Notes: a model not told the origin generated them from the letters alone. A stretch of DNA of 64,000 nt from CAWJMN01 sp963844055 (GCA_963844055.1 CAWJMN010000001.1:1054001-1118000), one strand, 5' to 3'. Numbered from the stretch's first letter, positions 25,789-35,674 are shown. Made by a program: numbers and translations.

Positions 25789-26181
25789 GAGAGGAAGGTC
25801 CTGAGGATAAGGGCGTCAGAAGTAGCCAAAGTCAGACGAGGCAGAAGGTCAAACAGCGGTGCGATCCAAATCGTCCCTACGCCACAACAAAGAGATCAGA
25901 GGCTCAATCTGACGGACCAAACCGCCCCAGCGCAGCCCCGGAAAATCTAAACCTGGAAGAGGTGTAATCTGGTACAAAACGGGGAGTGTAACACCGGCGA
26001 CTTCACCGGTAAACGATTTTCTCGCAAAAAGCCCCAAATTCCAATCTAGGCCCCTGCGCTTCCCACTTTCAGCCGCCAAGCCGCACAGTCAAAGTAGACG
26101 CGGCATCTTGCCGCGTCATAAGACAGGCCGCTGTATCATTCGCAGCCCGATCCGCAGAAAAATCCGGCTGCCCCAAGAAAC
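25789..26181. other. Intergenic stretch without a gene (393 bp)
   Basis: Upstream region of the zinc-ribbon operon and downstream region of tRNA-Cys. One frame of 76 codons on the minus strand (25849-26079) has no ribosome site. Nothing else seen. Confidence 0.4.
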
Positions 26182-26215
26182 AAAAAAAGCCACCCGGTTT
26201 TATCCGGATGGCTTT
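26182..26215 (-). terminator. Terminator of tRNA-Cys
   Basis: On the minus strand AGCCATCCGG pairs with CCGGGTGGCT (one mismatch) and is followed by seven T residues, about 12 bases after the tRNA 3' end. Confidence 0.85.
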
Positions 26216-26227
26216 TTCTTTTGCGAG

Positions 26228-26299
26228 AGGCGCTGGTCGGAGTTGAACCGACGATGGCGGATTTGCAATCCGCTGCCTTAGCCACTTGGCTACAGCGCC
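26228..26299 (-). tRNA. tRNA-Cys (GCA)
   Basis: A 72-base cloverleaf read on the minus strand: acceptor arms GGCGCTG and CAGCGCC, anticodon arm GCGGATT-GCA-AATCCGC with anticodon GCA, and T-loop GGTTCAACTCC. The encoded part has the discriminator base T and no CCA. It lies alone, with a terminator just downstream. Confidence 0.95.
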
Positions 26300-26537
26300 C
26301 TATTAACGAACAAGACCCGTGTTATCGGGCCTTACAACGTCACTCAGCAGAACCGCAAACCTAAAAGAATCGACCTTAACGGTCAAGGGGTCTGGGTAGT
26401 TGAGCAAGGTTGCAACTGCTCGTTAAAGCAGTGATGAACGTATCGGCTAGATCTCTCGTTGGGATTGAACGGAAAATCCTATCTTCAGGTGCTTTCCAAC
26501 TGTTAGAAAGTTCGCGGAAAAACTTGGGTAAAATGGG

Positions 26538-27681
26538 TTATTTGCGAACAAGGGCTAGGTTGTCGCGGTGGATAATTTCCTCATAAGGACGCGTTCCCAG
26601 CACTTGCGCAATCTTGGCCGACTTCAAACCTTTGATCCGCTGCACATCGACCGCGTCGTAATTCGTTAGCCCACGAGCGATGACCTGTCCTTCGCTATCG
26701 CACAGGGCAACCACGTCTCCCTTGTGGAAATCTCCTTGGGCATCCACCACGCCCGCTGCTCAGCAAGCTGCGGCCATCTTGCAAAATGGCTTTGCGAGCG
26801 CCGGTATCCAGCGTGATTCTTCCACGCGTTTGGGCCGTAAAGCCTAGCCAACGCTTAAACGGGCTGATCGCTTTGCCAGAGCCGCAAAACAGCGTTCCAA
26901 TCGGCTCGCCGGCCATGATCGTGGTAAGCACGTTCATATTCTTGCCGTTGGCAATGATGACGTTCTCGCCGGCGGTGGTCACAATGCGAGCCGCCTCTAG
27001 CTTGCTGGCCATCCCTCCCTTGCTGAGGCCGGTCTTCTTGTCCCGAACGTAGCTGTAAATCTTGTCGTTGATTTCCGGGACGGCCGTCACCAGGCTTGAG
27101 CTGGCCAAGGAAGGATCGCCATCGTACAGGCCATCAATATCCGAAAGGATCACCAGCAATGGCGCCCGAATCAAATTAGCCACCATGGCGGCCAAGCGGT
27201 CATTGTCACCAAAGGTGGTTTTTAGCTCTTCGACCGAAACCGTATCGTTCTCGTTGATGACCGGAATCGCCCCAAATTCCAGGATCGAAAGCAGCGTGTT
27301 CCGCACGTTCAAATAGCGGATGCGATCATTCACATCTTCCGCCGTTAGCAGGACTTGGGCCGCGTGGCGTCCAAATTTCGTGAAGGTGCGATCATACGTT
27401 TGAATCAAATGGGCTTGGCCAACTGCCGCCACCGCTTGCAGCTTGGCAAGGTCGATGGGCCGGGCATCCAACTTCAGAAGGCTCATCCCTGCGCCAACCG
27501 CGCCAGAGCTCACAAGCACCACACGCTTGCCCAGACTAGCAATCGCGTGCAGTTCCTCGGCCAAACGCTCGATTCGCTCGTAGTTGAGAGTTCCCCCCGG
27601 AAGCGTCAAAACTCGCGTTCCAACCTTTACCACGATGGTATGAGCGGCCTCGGCCACCTGCTGACGTAACGAATCCGGCAT
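26538..27681 (-). CDS. proB: Glutamate 5-kinase, frameshifted at 26758-26764
   Basis: ProB phosphorylates glutamate in the first step of proline synthesis. The N-terminal amino-acid-kinase domain is complete: VVKVGTRVLT, LVSSGAVGAGM, INENDTVSVEE, LSDIDGLYDGDP and GLSKGGMASKLEAA. The C-terminal PUA domain starts at GRITLDTGARKAILQDGRSLL and continues in the next frame as AAGVVDAQGDFHKGDVVAL to LALVRK. The join is GCTGAGC on the coding strand. The downstream frame has a TGA immediately before the join, created by the extra base. With GCTAGC one 380-residue protein results, the normal size for ProB plus PUA. Start ATG 27681 follows GAGAAAG. Probably functional, with a one-base sequence fault. 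Confidence 0.9.
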
Positions 27682-27951
27682 GGTACTTTCTCGGTCGGCC
27701 CGCCAAGGGGCCGGATGGGAAACAGGGCTCTTTTGGCGGAGGCTCCAGGGGGTAGTAGACTTTTCCTGGGATGCTGCCACCATAGGGCGAATGGCTGAGT
27801 AGATTACCTAATCGCCGAAAATCGGACAATTCGGCTTGGGCGAAGGTCTGCTTGGGCAAAATGCGTCGGCCTTGACGCTATTTGTCTAGCATTTCTATAC
27901 TTACGCTGATTCCTTCCGTCAGAACCAGACCATTTTGGCAACCAATAAATC

Positions 27952-28899
27952 ATGAATCAGCGGAAACACGAGCTTCAAAAGAACGAGTTGGCTAACTTCC
28001 TCACCCAAGAATTCGGGGAGGAGGGGAACTGGATTCCCAAGGTAGTCATTGGTTTGGTCGCAGCTGCCGCAATCGGCGTTGTGGTCAATTACATGTTCTT
28101 CCAAGAAAGCACGGCCATGTCTGCCGGCTGGCAAGGCTACTTCCACGCGCTTGGCGATCGCGAGATCACCGAGCGGATGTCGGAGCTGGCCGAAAAAGAA
28201 GCCGCCACGCCTGTGGGCCTGTGGGCCAAGCAAACGTACGGCGATGCCAAGATGGCCAAGTTTCTGGACGACATGATTGTTGATCCCGAGACTTTCAAAA
28301 AGTCCGTTGGCGAAGCGGAAGCTGCCTACGAAGAGGTCAGCAAGAAGGCAACCGATCCACTGCTGAAGGCACGTGCTTTTTTGGGTCTGGCCAAGGCTCA
28401 AGAGTTCGGCGGCAAGTACACCGAAGCCATCGAGAGCTATCGCGAAGTGGCGAAGCTTTCCAAGGGGACCCCTGTTGCTGGACTAGCTGAGCAAGGGATC
28501 GAACGCCTCAGCAATCCTGACCAAGTTGCCGTTTTGGAATGGCTGGCCAAAGAAGACCTTCGCCCTTCGACGGAAATTCCAGGCTCCACCCGTCCTGCTC
28601 CTTTGCCAGGGCGTCCAAGCATCGGCGTTCCAGGCCTAGAGGGTGGCGCATCGGCCGACCCGCTAAAGCTGCCTGGCCTAGGCGATGAAAAGAAGCCAGC
28701 CGAAGAGAAACCTGCAGAAGAAAAACCCGCGGATGCACCCGCAGCCGAAAAGCCTGCTGAAGAAAAGCCCGCTGAGCCTGCCGCCGAAAAACCAGCGGAA
28801 GAGAAGCCTGCCGAACCTGCTGCTGAAAAGCCCGCAGAGGAAAAGCCTGCCGAACCGGCAGCTACACCAGCAGAGCCTGCTGCCGAAGAAAAGAAGTAG
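27952..28899 (+). CDS. Membrane-anchored TPR-like protein with Pro/Ala/Glu/Lys repeat tail
   Basis: 315 residues. A cytoplasmic N-terminus (MNQRKHELQKNELANFL) precedes one membrane segment (VVIGLVAAAAIGVVVNYMF), an arrangement like YfgM/TPR_21 proteins. Residues 60-190 are helical with TPR-like packing (ARAFLGLAKAQEFGGKYTEA). From residue 240 the sequence is a near-perfect AEKPAEEKPAEP repeat ending in EEKK. A role in envelope protein assembly is suggested by the YfgM resemblance only. GCTGAGC occurs twice in this gene without disturbing the frame, so the 7-mer itself is not a sign of error. rluD follows 78 bp downstream. Confidence 0.75.
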   Translation: MNQRKHELQKNELANFLTQEFGEEGNWIPKVVIGLVAAAAIGVVVNYMFFQESTAMSAGWQGYFHALGDREITERMSELAEKEAATPVGLWAKQTYGDAKMAKFLDDMIVDPETFKKSVGEAEAAYEEVSKKATDPLLKARAFLGLAKAQEFGGKYTEAIESYREVAKLSKGTPVAGLAEQGIERLSNPDQVAVLEWLAKEDLRPSTEIPGSTRPAPLPGRPSIGVPGLEGGASADPLKLPGLGDEKKPAEEKPAEEKPADAPAAEKPAEEKPAEPAAEKPAEEKPAEPAAEKPAEEKPAEPAATPAEPAAEEKK

Positions 28900-28977
28900 G
28901 GTTTGTTTTCGCGATTGCAGCCCAGGGCCATTGGCCGGCTGCGATAGGCATGACCTGTTAGAACATAAAGACAGCGA

Positions 28978-29973
28978 ATGGCTGACGAAGAACTTTCTGA
29001 TCAGCCGATTACGATCGTCGTGGCGGCAGAGAATGCGGGCGAGCGTCTCGACGCTTATCTAGCACAGCAGCTCCCACGCTATAGCCGTATGCAATTACGT
29101 CGCGTGATTGCTGCGGGGGGCGTGAAGGTCAATACGGCCGGGACCAAAGTCTCGCATCGGCTAAACGCGGGCGACAGCATTAGCATCGTGCTGCCTGCCA
29201 TGCCCGCAGCGGGGCCCAATCCAGAAAACATCCCGCTGGATGTTTTGCATGAAGACGATTTCATGATCGTCATCAACAAGCCGCCAGGCATGGTCGTTCA
29301 TCCGGCGCGCGGCCATTGGTCGGGAACACTCACCAGCGCTTTGGCGTTCCACTTCGACACGCTTAGCACGGCAGGGGGCGAAAATCGGCCCGGCATTGTG
29401 CACCGTTTGGACCGTGACACCAGCGGCGTGATGGTTGTGGCAAAAACCGATGAAGCCCACTTCCGTTTGGCGGAACAATTTGCCGAGCGAACGACCGAGA
29501 AGGAATACTTTGCCGTCATTGCGGGCGTGCCAGATCGCGATCGCGATTGGATTCATCAGCCGATCGGCGTGCATCCCTATCAGCGAGAAAAAATGGCGAT
29601 TCGTGCGGGGCATTCCACTAGTCGCGAAGCCAACACGTTTTATGAAGTACAAGAACGCTTCCCCGGCTTTTCAGCGCTGAAGGTCCTGCCAAAGACCGGA
29701 CGCACACACCAGATTCGGGTGCACCTTTCGTACATTGGCCACCCGATTTTATGTGATCGGCTCTATAGCGGCCGAGCCGAAGTCTCGCGCCGGCAGATCC
29801 TGGCACGGTACAACGGCGACGATGCCGATGAGCCGCTGTTAAAGCGACAAGCTTTGCATGCGCGGCGAATTGTCGTCCACCATCCGCATACCAAAGAGCA
29901 GATGGAATTTACCGCGCCGATTCCCGCAGATATTCAGTTGCTACTGGATGTACTGCGCAGCAAAAACGCGTAG
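28978..29973 (+). CDS. rluD: RluD-type 23S rRNA pseudouridine synthase
   Basis: 331 residues. An S4 RNA-binding domain (AGERLDAYLAQQLPRYSRMQLRRVI) is followed by the RluA/RluD catalytic domain with the signature HRLDRDTSGVMVVAK, whose aspartate is the catalytic residue, and GRTHQIRVHLSYIGHPILCD. In bacteria RluD makes three pseudouridines in helix 69 of 23S rRNA; the S4 domain favours RluD/RluC over RluA. Start ATG at 28978 has only a weak ribosome site. It converges on the deacetylase gene with 12 bp between the stops. Confidence 0.9.
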   Translation: MADEELSDQPITIVVAAENAGERLDAYLAQQLPRYSRMQLRRVIAAGGVKVNTAGTKVSHRLNAGDSISIVLPAMPAAGPNPENIPLDVLHEDDFMIVINKPPGMVVHPARGHWSGTLTSALAFHFDTLSTAGGENRPGIVHRLDRDTSGVMVVAKTDEAHFRLAEQFAERTTEKEYFAVIAGVPDRDRDWIHQPIGVHPYQREKMAIRAGHSTSREANTFYEVQERFPGFSALKVLPKTGRTHQIRVHLSYIGHPILCDRLYSGRAEVSRRQILARYNGDDADEPLLKRQALHARRIVVHHPHTKEQMEFTAPIPADIQLLLDVLRSKNA

Positions 29974-29985
29974 CCGCACTGCGGA

Positions 29986-30735
29986 CTATTTCTTTCCGGC
30001 CGGAAGCACCGTCTTAACAAGGTCTTCTGAGCCGAGTGGTCGCGTGCTGACAAAAACTTCGCCCGCATGGAATCCACAAGCGGCCCCGCTGATCATGGCC
30101 GCACCCCGAACACGATCAAATACATGCGATTTTGCCGGGGGAAACTGGGTTTGATAACAGCGGATCGAATCGAGCTTGGCTTCTAGCGTATCGCCGATAT
30201 CGACGGTGAAGTGGCTTTGGAAACCACCAAGTGTGTCGGGCTCAAAGGCCAAACGAAAATAGAGCTGGGACGAGATGGAGTGAACGGGAAGATCGTCAAA
30301 ATGTTCGTCCCATTTCGTCAGACGCGAGTAAAAGACGGCAGCATCAGTGATCTGCATTGCTTGCCAATGGTCAGGCGAGGCCATGGGCGTTTTGTCGCCA
30401 AACCCGATGACGATTTTAGGACGATACTTACGGAACTCCTTCGCCAGCGCTACGCGGCTCTCAAACGAATCGAATAGCCGTCGATTGGGAAGGTCGAGAA
30501 TGACCCGCTTGTGAACCCCTAAAACTTCCGCAGCCTGTTTCGCTTCAGCGCGGCGGACATCCGGGCTTGGTGAACCGGGAGTCGGCTCACCATCGGTGAG
30601 GTCAACGATCCCCACCTTGTAGCCTTGGCGAGCGAGTTTAGCCAGCGTGCCACCACAAGCGATTTCTACATCGTCGGGATGTGCCCCCACAGCAATAACA
30701 TCCAGGATGGGATACTGATCCAAGGAATGGGCCAT
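29986..30735 (-). CDS. PIG-L family deacetylase (BshB1-like)
   Basis: 249 residues. The zinc-site motif AVGAHPDDVE is followed by GGTLAKLARQGYKVGIVDLTDGEPTPG and RRAEAKQAAEVLGV, as in N-acetylglucosaminyl-malate deacetylase (BshB1) of bacillithiol synthesis and in related mycothiol or PIG-L enzymes. The SPDHWQAM segment supplies the other zinc histidine region. BshB1 is the closest match, but no bshA or bshC gene lies nearby, so the substrate is left open. Confidence 0.85.
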   Translation of the reverse strand: MAHSLDQYPILDVIAVGAHPDDVEIACGGTLAKLARQGYKVGIVDLTDGEPTPGSPSPDVRRAEAKQAAEVLGVHKRVILDLPNRRLFDSFESRVALAKEFRKYRPKIVIGFGDKTPMASPDHWQAMQITDAAVFYSRLTKWDEHFDDLPVHSISSQLYFRLAFEPDTLGGFQSHFTVDIGDTLEAKLDSIRCYQTQFPPAKSHVFDRVRGAAMISGAACGFHAGEVFVSTRPLGSEDLVKTVLPAGKK

Positions 30736-30791
30736 CGCGCTAAGATCCGTTCGTCTTCAAAGGTTGTAAGTCGGTGTCGTGCGGTTGAGGG

Positions 30792-31802
30792 CTAATCGCC
30801 ACTTCCCAAAATGGAATTTCCTAGGCTGCCAAACAGCCCCAGCTGCGAGCCTTCGTCTTTGCCAGACCGTCCAGAAGCACTAGCCAACATTCGCCCCGCA
30901 AGGCGAGAGAACGGCAAAGACTGCAACCACACTTTACCAGGTCCAGTCAATGTGGCAAGGAACAGCCCTTCGCCGCCGAAGAACGTATTCTTAAAACCAC
31001 CGACAAATGCGATGTCGTAATTAACGCTAGGCTGTAGCGCCACGAGGCATCCCGTATCAAGACGTAGCGTCTCGCCTGGGGCTAGTTCTTTTTCGCAAAG
31101 CGTTCCCCCCGCGTGCAGCATCGCAATGCCATCGCCCGTGAGACGCTGCATGATGAAGCCTTCACCGCCAAACAGTGCCACGCCGATCTTCTTTTGAAAT
31201 GCGATGGAGACTTGAATTCCACGAGCACCGCACAGGAAGGCATCTTTTTGGCAGATGAGTTCGCCTCCCATTTGGTCCAAATGCATGGGCACGATTTTGC
31301 CGGGATAGGGGGCCGCAAAGGCAACCTTTTCACGCTGCTGAGTTACGCAGGAGTAGGTCGTCAAAAAGATAGATTCACCAGTGAGGGCTCGTTTGCCGGC
31401 CGATACCACCTTGGACCAAAAGCCTTGCTGTTGAGCGCTGGGATCACCAAAAACGGTTTCCATTTTGATGCCTGATGTGCAATACATCATGGCCCCCGCT
31501 TCAGCGATCACCATCTCTTGCGGGTCGAGCGTGATTTCGCAGTACTGCATTTCATGGCCAAAGATCTCGTAGTCAATCTCGTCGGCGCGGCGACGTGCGG
31601 CTTGGCCGTAATTTCCGCCGCCCGAGTTTGAACGGGTTTGGTTAGCGCCGTCGCTAAGGACGGGAACTCCTTCAAGGAAGGGAGCGGCCGCGATTTGAAC
31701 GATGAATGCTTTTCCGCAGGCGTTGCATTGCACCTGCTTTCCCTGATAGTCATCACTTACCGTGTAAGTCTTATTACAAGCGGGGCAGGCAATCGTCGGC
31801 AT
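30792..31802 (-). CDS. Zinc-ribbon plus AIM24-family protein
   Basis: 336 residues. An N-terminal MJ0042-type zinc ribbon (CPACNKTY and CNACGKAF) is joined by a Ser/Gly-rich linker to a TIGR00266/AIM24 beta-helix-like domain: MVIAEAGAMMY, FLTTYSC, FGGEGFIMQRLTGDG and FFGGEGLFLATLTGPG. AIM24 proteins are widespread but functionally undefined. The start at 31802 is chosen for its GAAGGAG ribosome site; the longer frame adds 37 residues. The ribbon-AIM24 combination is visible; any role in membrane or protein quality control is speculation. Confidence 0.8.
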   Translation of the reverse strand: MPTIACPACNKTYTVSDDYQGKQVQCNACGKAFIVQIAAAPFLEGVPVLSDGANQTRSNSGGGNYGQAARRRADEIDYEIFGHEMQYCEITLDPQEMVIAEAGAMMYCTSGIKMETVFGDPSAQQQGFWSKVVSAGKRALTGESIFLTTYSCVTQQREKVAFAAPYPGKIVPMHLDQMGGELICQKDAFLCGARGIQVSIAFQKKIGVALFGGEGFIMQRLTGDGIAMLHAGGTLCEKELAPGETLRLDTGCLVALQPSVNYDIAFVGGFKNTFFGGEGLFLATLTGPGKVWLQSLPFSRLAGRMLASASGRSGKDEGSQLGLFGSLGNSILGSGD

Positions 31803-31951
31803 TTTTGCGGGCTCCTTCAAGAAACGAAGCAATTCATCCGTGTCAGTATTCGCTTGGCTTGGCGAATACTTGGCCAGAAGTGCAGCGATACTAGCATTTT
31901 TTTCACGTGGCACACGCCTGCCAAGGTGAAATGATCAACGTGCGACGGCGA

Positions 31952-32878
31952 TTATGCTTTTGCTTTGGCGACTAGCGAGTCAAATAGTTTTCGCTGAGCG
32001 GCAAGCGCTGCGACACGATCGTCGACCTTGTCAGCGGCTTCTAACAATACCCAGCCTTGATAGTTTGACTTGACCAGCAGCTTGATCAATTGATCGAATG
32101 GATAATCCTTGGAATCCAAAGCTCGAACGTGGCAGGTTTGGCCAAAGCGGTTGCGAACAAGCTCAAAGTTCTTTTCGAGGCCGTCGCCCTTGAGGTCGAC
32201 GACATTCGAGTTCCAGCAGATCGCGACGTTCTCATCCTTGACCTGATCCATGATCGCTTTGATCGTTGGAATTTCAGCACATTGGCCGTGAACTTCGAGG
32301 CGGATCTGCTGGCCGAAGCCTGCCGCGTATTCGCCGACTTCGTTTAATGCCTTGGCAATTTGAGCGATGGTCTTTTCGTGAGGCACGCCTTCGTGGAAGG
32401 AGTCTGGCTTGACCTTTACGCCCGAACCGCCGATGTCATGGCTCAGTCGCGTGAAGGCCTTAGTGGCTTCGATGGCTTTTTTCACTTCGTCGGCGTTGGG
32501 AGAATCAAAACGCTCGTTGCTGCCGATGCCAACCAAGGTAATGCCGCTATCGGCAAAACGGGCTTGGACTTCATCGCGTTCTTGTTCGTTGAGGGTGGGC
32601 TCAACCTTGTGGGCATGGGTGGTGCGAAGCTCGACACCTTGCGTCCCCGTCTTCTTGCAATTTTCGAGCAGCGTCGGAAGGTCCCAGTCGGCACCCCACA
32701 TGTAGGTCACCAGGCCAAAAGCCAAGGCCGAGTCATCGTCGGCAGGAGCGGCCTTTTCTTTAGCCTCTTGCGCGATTGCAAAGTGGCCATGGTTGGCCGC
32801 TACGGCAGCGGCACCAGCAGCAAGTGACCACTGCAAAAACTCACGACGAAACGACTTCTGCTGGGAAGTAGGGACCAT
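31952..32878 (-). CDS. Tat-exported sugar phosphate isomerase/epimerase family protein
   Basis: 308 residues. The N-terminus has a Tat-type signal (FRREFLQWSLAAGAAAVAAN, cleavage near AIAQE). The mature part is a xylose-isomerase-like TIM barrel: GVELRTTHAH, IRLEVHGQCAEIPTI, CWNSNVVDLKG and WVLLEAADKV, where the acidic and His residues are likely metal ligands. Such exported TIM-barrel proteins are common in planctomycetes and probably act in sugar or inositol catabolism. The start at 32878 removes 50 non-homologous residues. rhaB lies divergently upstream, which may be relevant to rhamnose metabolism but is not proof. Confidence 0.82.
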   Translation of the reverse strand: MVPTSQQKSFRREFLQWSLAAGAAAVAANHGHFAIAQEAKEKAAPADDDSALAFGLVTYMWGADWDLPTLLENCKKTGTQGVELRTTHAHKVEPTLNEQERDEVQARFADSGITLVGIGSNERFDSPNADEVKKAIEATKAFTRLSHDIGGSGVKVKPDSFHEGVPHEKTIAQIAKALNEVGEYAAGFGQQIRLEVHGQCAEIPTIKAIMDQVKDENVAICWNSNVVDLKGDGLEKNFELVRNRFGQTCHVRALDSKDYPFDQLIKLLVKSNYQGWVLLEAADKVDDRVAALAAQRKLFDSLVAKAKA

Positions 32879-33272
32879 GGCCAAGCCTTGTGGGATAGGT
32901 GGAGTGGAAGCAGTCAAACGCAGGCTGTTAAAGGAGCCGCGTTTTCGATTTCTAGCTGCCGGATGGCAAGTAGAAACTGCCGACAAAAATAGTGTAGCCG
33001 TCGTCGCGAAGAAAATCTCCCCCCGCAAGTCGGCCTCCTGTTAAAAACTGGTGCGAAGTGACAGCCCAGAAGGTAGGGAATCCTGAAGTTAGGGATCGTT
33101 ACGCCAGTCAGTTGGAAGCCAACTTCGGGTAAACTATTGGGCGGGAATTTCGGGCTGACTTGACGATTTCAAGGATGGACGTCAGGATGCACGCGCGGAT
33201 GGTTCCTGGTCAATTGGGAAGTGCCCCTTTGGCGAATGATCTCTGGCGGTTCTGCTTCAACAACTGTGATTT
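32879..33272. other. Divergent intergenic region before rhaB (394 bp)
   Basis: Promoter region of both the exported isomerase-like gene and rhaB. No small ORF or strong hairpin seen. Confidence 0.4.
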
Positions 33273-34764
33273 ATGACAAGTCAATCAAAAGTTTATCTTG
33301 CCGTGGATTTGGGTGCTTCCAGTGGACGCGTGGTGGCGGGGCTGTTTGACGGAAAGAAGCTGACCCTGGAAGAGGTCTATCGCTTTGATAATGGGGGCGT
33401 GCATATCAATGGCCGTATGCAGTGGGACCTGCTGCATCAGTGGGGGCATATTCAACGCGGCCTGCGTGGCGCCGGAAAACTTTACGGCAAAGAAGTTGTT
33501 AGCCTTGGCGTTGATACCTGGGGGGTCGATTTTGGGCTGCTCGGGCGGAACGACGAAATTTTAGGGAACCCGTATCACTATCGTGATGCTCGCACGCATG
33601 GGATTTTTGAGAAGGCCTTCGCACTGGTACCCAAGGAAGAGATCTTTGCCCAAACCGGTTTGCAGTTCATGGAGTTCAACACGCTCTATCAATTGCTGTC
33701 GATGAAGTTGTCGAAGTCGCCACTGCTCGACTCGGCCACGTCGCTGCTTATGATGCCGGACCTGTTTCACTTTTTGCTGACGGGCGTTAAGGGGAATGAG
33801 TTCACCGATGTTTCGACCAGCCAGTTCTATAATCCTAAGAAGCGGGACTGGGCGACGGACCTGCTTGGGAAAATGGGGCTGCCCACAAACATCTTAGGCA
33901 CGCTACTTCAGCCCGGGACGAAGCTTGGAAAGTTGCGCAGAAGTTGCCGAAGAAACCGGCCTAAGCGGAGCTCAAGTGGTTTTGCCAGGCACCCATGATA
34001 CGGCCAGCGCCGTCATGGCGGTTCCTGCGGCCAGCACGCCGGGCCAGATGCCGAACTGGTGCTATATCTCCAGCGGGACTTGGTCGCTGATGGGTGTAGA
34101 AACGCCCGAGCCGATCATCAATGCTCGTTGCTACGATTTGAACTTTACCAATGAAGGGGGCGTGGGGAATACGACTCGCGTTTTGAAGAACATTGCGGGC
34201 TTGTGGCTGGTGCAAGAATGCCGCCGCGCTTGGAAGGCCGATGGACACGAATACGGCTGGGAAGAATTGACCCGTCGTGCCGGCGAAGGGACGCCGCTGG
34301 TGTCGCTGATCAACCCGGATCATCCAAGCTTTACCGCGCCGAAGGATATGCCGGAAGCGATTCGTGAATTCTGCAAACGAACCGGCCAAACAGTGCCGGT
34401 GACGGAAGGAGCTGTGATTCGTACGGCCCTTGAGAGCTTGGCGCTGAAATATCGGCAAGTTCTGGGCTATTTGGAAGAGCTTGTCGGCAAGCGACTCGAT
34501 ACGATTCATATCGTTGGCGGTGGCACGCAGAATCGTTTGCTATGCCAGATGACGGCGGATGCTTGCAATCGAACGGTTGTAGCAGGGCCCGTTGAAGCAA
34601 CCGCGATTGGTAACGTGATGATTCAAGCAATTACCGATGGCGCAGTAAGCTCGATTGCGGAAGCGCGATCGCTGGTGAAAGATAGCTTCTCGGTCCAGCG
34701 TTACAATCCGAAGAATGTAACGCTGTGGAACGATGCTTATGGACGATTCCAGAAGCTAGTTTAA
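33273..34764 (+). CDS. rhaB: Rhamnulokinase (FGGY family), frameshifted near 33935
   Basis: FGGY carbohydrate kinase acting on L-rhamnulose. The N-terminal half shows the phosphate-binding motif AVDLGASSGRV, LGVDTWGVDFGLL and FHFLLTGVKGNEFTDVSTSQ. The C-terminal half begins in the next frame as AEVAEETGLSGAQVVLPG and contains GTHDTASAV, SSGTWSLMGVE and IHIVGGGTQNRLLCQMTADA. The join is at TTGCGCAG (33933-33940). Restoring TA (TTGCTAGCAG) gives GKLLAEVAEETGL, which fits my recollection of family spacing better than removing one base. Corrected length is 497 residues. It is the only obvious rhamnose-pathway gene here; a BMC shell protein lies 6 kb downstream. Confidence 0.88.
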
Positions 34765-34785
34765 GCAGACGCCGATTGATCAACG

Positions 34786-35091
34786 TTAGTCGATATTGGC
34801 ATCGAAAACGCGAACCTTCGCCCAGTTGGCTTTGTTCTCTTCAATGAACTGCTTGTGGCGAGGGTGGACTTGGTATTCGTCGTGCGCCTTGCGGTCGGCA
34901 AAAACAACTTGCAGGGCGATGTCAAAGTCCAGTTGATTGACGGGGCGATTGAGATCAGGCACAACGGTTCCTACGCCAAAAAAGGCGGTGCCTGGATGGC
35001 CCGTCAGATATTTGCGAGAGGCTTCGATCAAGTGAGCCTTGGCAGCTTCGCTATTGTCAACGAGATTGAAATAAACCATGTGGCCGATCAT
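34786..35091 (-). CDS. Dabb (stress-responsive A/B barrel) protein
   Basis: 101 residues with the Dabb pattern: HMVYFNLVDNS at the N-terminus, a central VGTVVPDLNRPVNQLDFDIALQVVF strand pair and HDEYQVHPRHKQFIEEN. These dimeric ferredoxin-like barrels occur as stress proteins or as small enzymes; function here unknown. It is convergent with rhaB. The ACT protein gene lies 92 bp upstream on the same strand. Confidence 0.85.
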   Translation of the reverse strand: MIGHMVYFNLVDNSEAAKAHLIEASRKYLTGHPGTAFFGVGTVVPDLNRPVNQLDFDIALQVVFADRKAHDEYQVHPRHKQFIEENKANWAKVRVFDANID

Positions 35092-35182
35092 GCATGTCTC
35101 CTTAAAGACGCTGGTTGCGAAACAAGTTGCTTGGTGAAAAAAGGCGAACGGAAATTATTGGCGGTGGCTTGCGAGACGACTT

Positions 35183-35674
35183 CTACTCTTCGTCGGCAAG
35201 ATCGGCTTCATGAATCATGTTGAAGCCTTTGGAGTTGAGCGTGTCGAGCGCCATCTCGATGTTGTCGACCATCAGCGCGACGGCAGGGCGGCCATGCGGA
35301 CGACTGAGCAGCGGGTAAGCCTGCACGATGTTGACTTCGGCTTGTAATAGCGCGGTGCAAACTTCGAGCAGGGGCTGCGCGCTGTTGGGAAGTTCAACGC
35401 CGATGAGATCGCTCTCGATAATGGCGAGGCCGGCGCGTTCCAAAATCTCGCGGCCCTTTTCTGGATGGCTCAAAAGGAAACGAACGAATGCGCACTCGGT
35501 GGCATCGTTGATGGATAGCGCGACGATCCGCACGCGGCTACCTTCGAAGCGACGAATCACTTCGAGTAATTGGCCGACACGATTTTCCAGGAAGACCGTG
35601 AATTGACGAATGGTGGGGAAGCCGCGTCCGCGCATCGTGACATATCCCGTGGAAGAGCCGTCGCCGGTACTCAT
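35183..35674 (-). CDS. Tandem ACT-domain protein
   Basis: 163 residues. Two ACT-type beta-alpha-beta domains are visible: QFTVFLENRVGQLLEVIRRF with VRIVALSINDATECAFVRF, then LLEVCTALLQAEVNIVQAYPL with PAVALMVDNIEMALDTL. Stand-alone ACT pairs bind amino acids and regulate enzymes; the ligand is unknown. The longest frame starts at 35806, but I prefer the ATG at 35674 (MSTGDGSSTG), with AGGA about 10 bases upstream; 35635 is another possibility. It probably shares a transcript with the Dabb gene. Confidence 0.78.
   Translation of the reverse strand: MSTGDGSSTGYVTMRGRGFPTIRQFTVFLENRVGQLLEVIRRFEGSRVRIVALSINDATECAFVRFLLSHPEKGREILERAGLAIIESDLIGVELPNSAQPLLEVCTALLQAEVNIVQAYPLLSRPHGRPAVALMVDNIEMALDTLNSKGFNMIHEADLADEE

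Noticed and set aside
28474..28480. Other GCTGAGC/GCTCAGC occurrences, for example here, 36391, 51779 and 62525
   Set aside because: These lie in frame in intact genes and are natural codons (such as A-E-Q or L-S); the 7-mer alone is not evidence of a fault.
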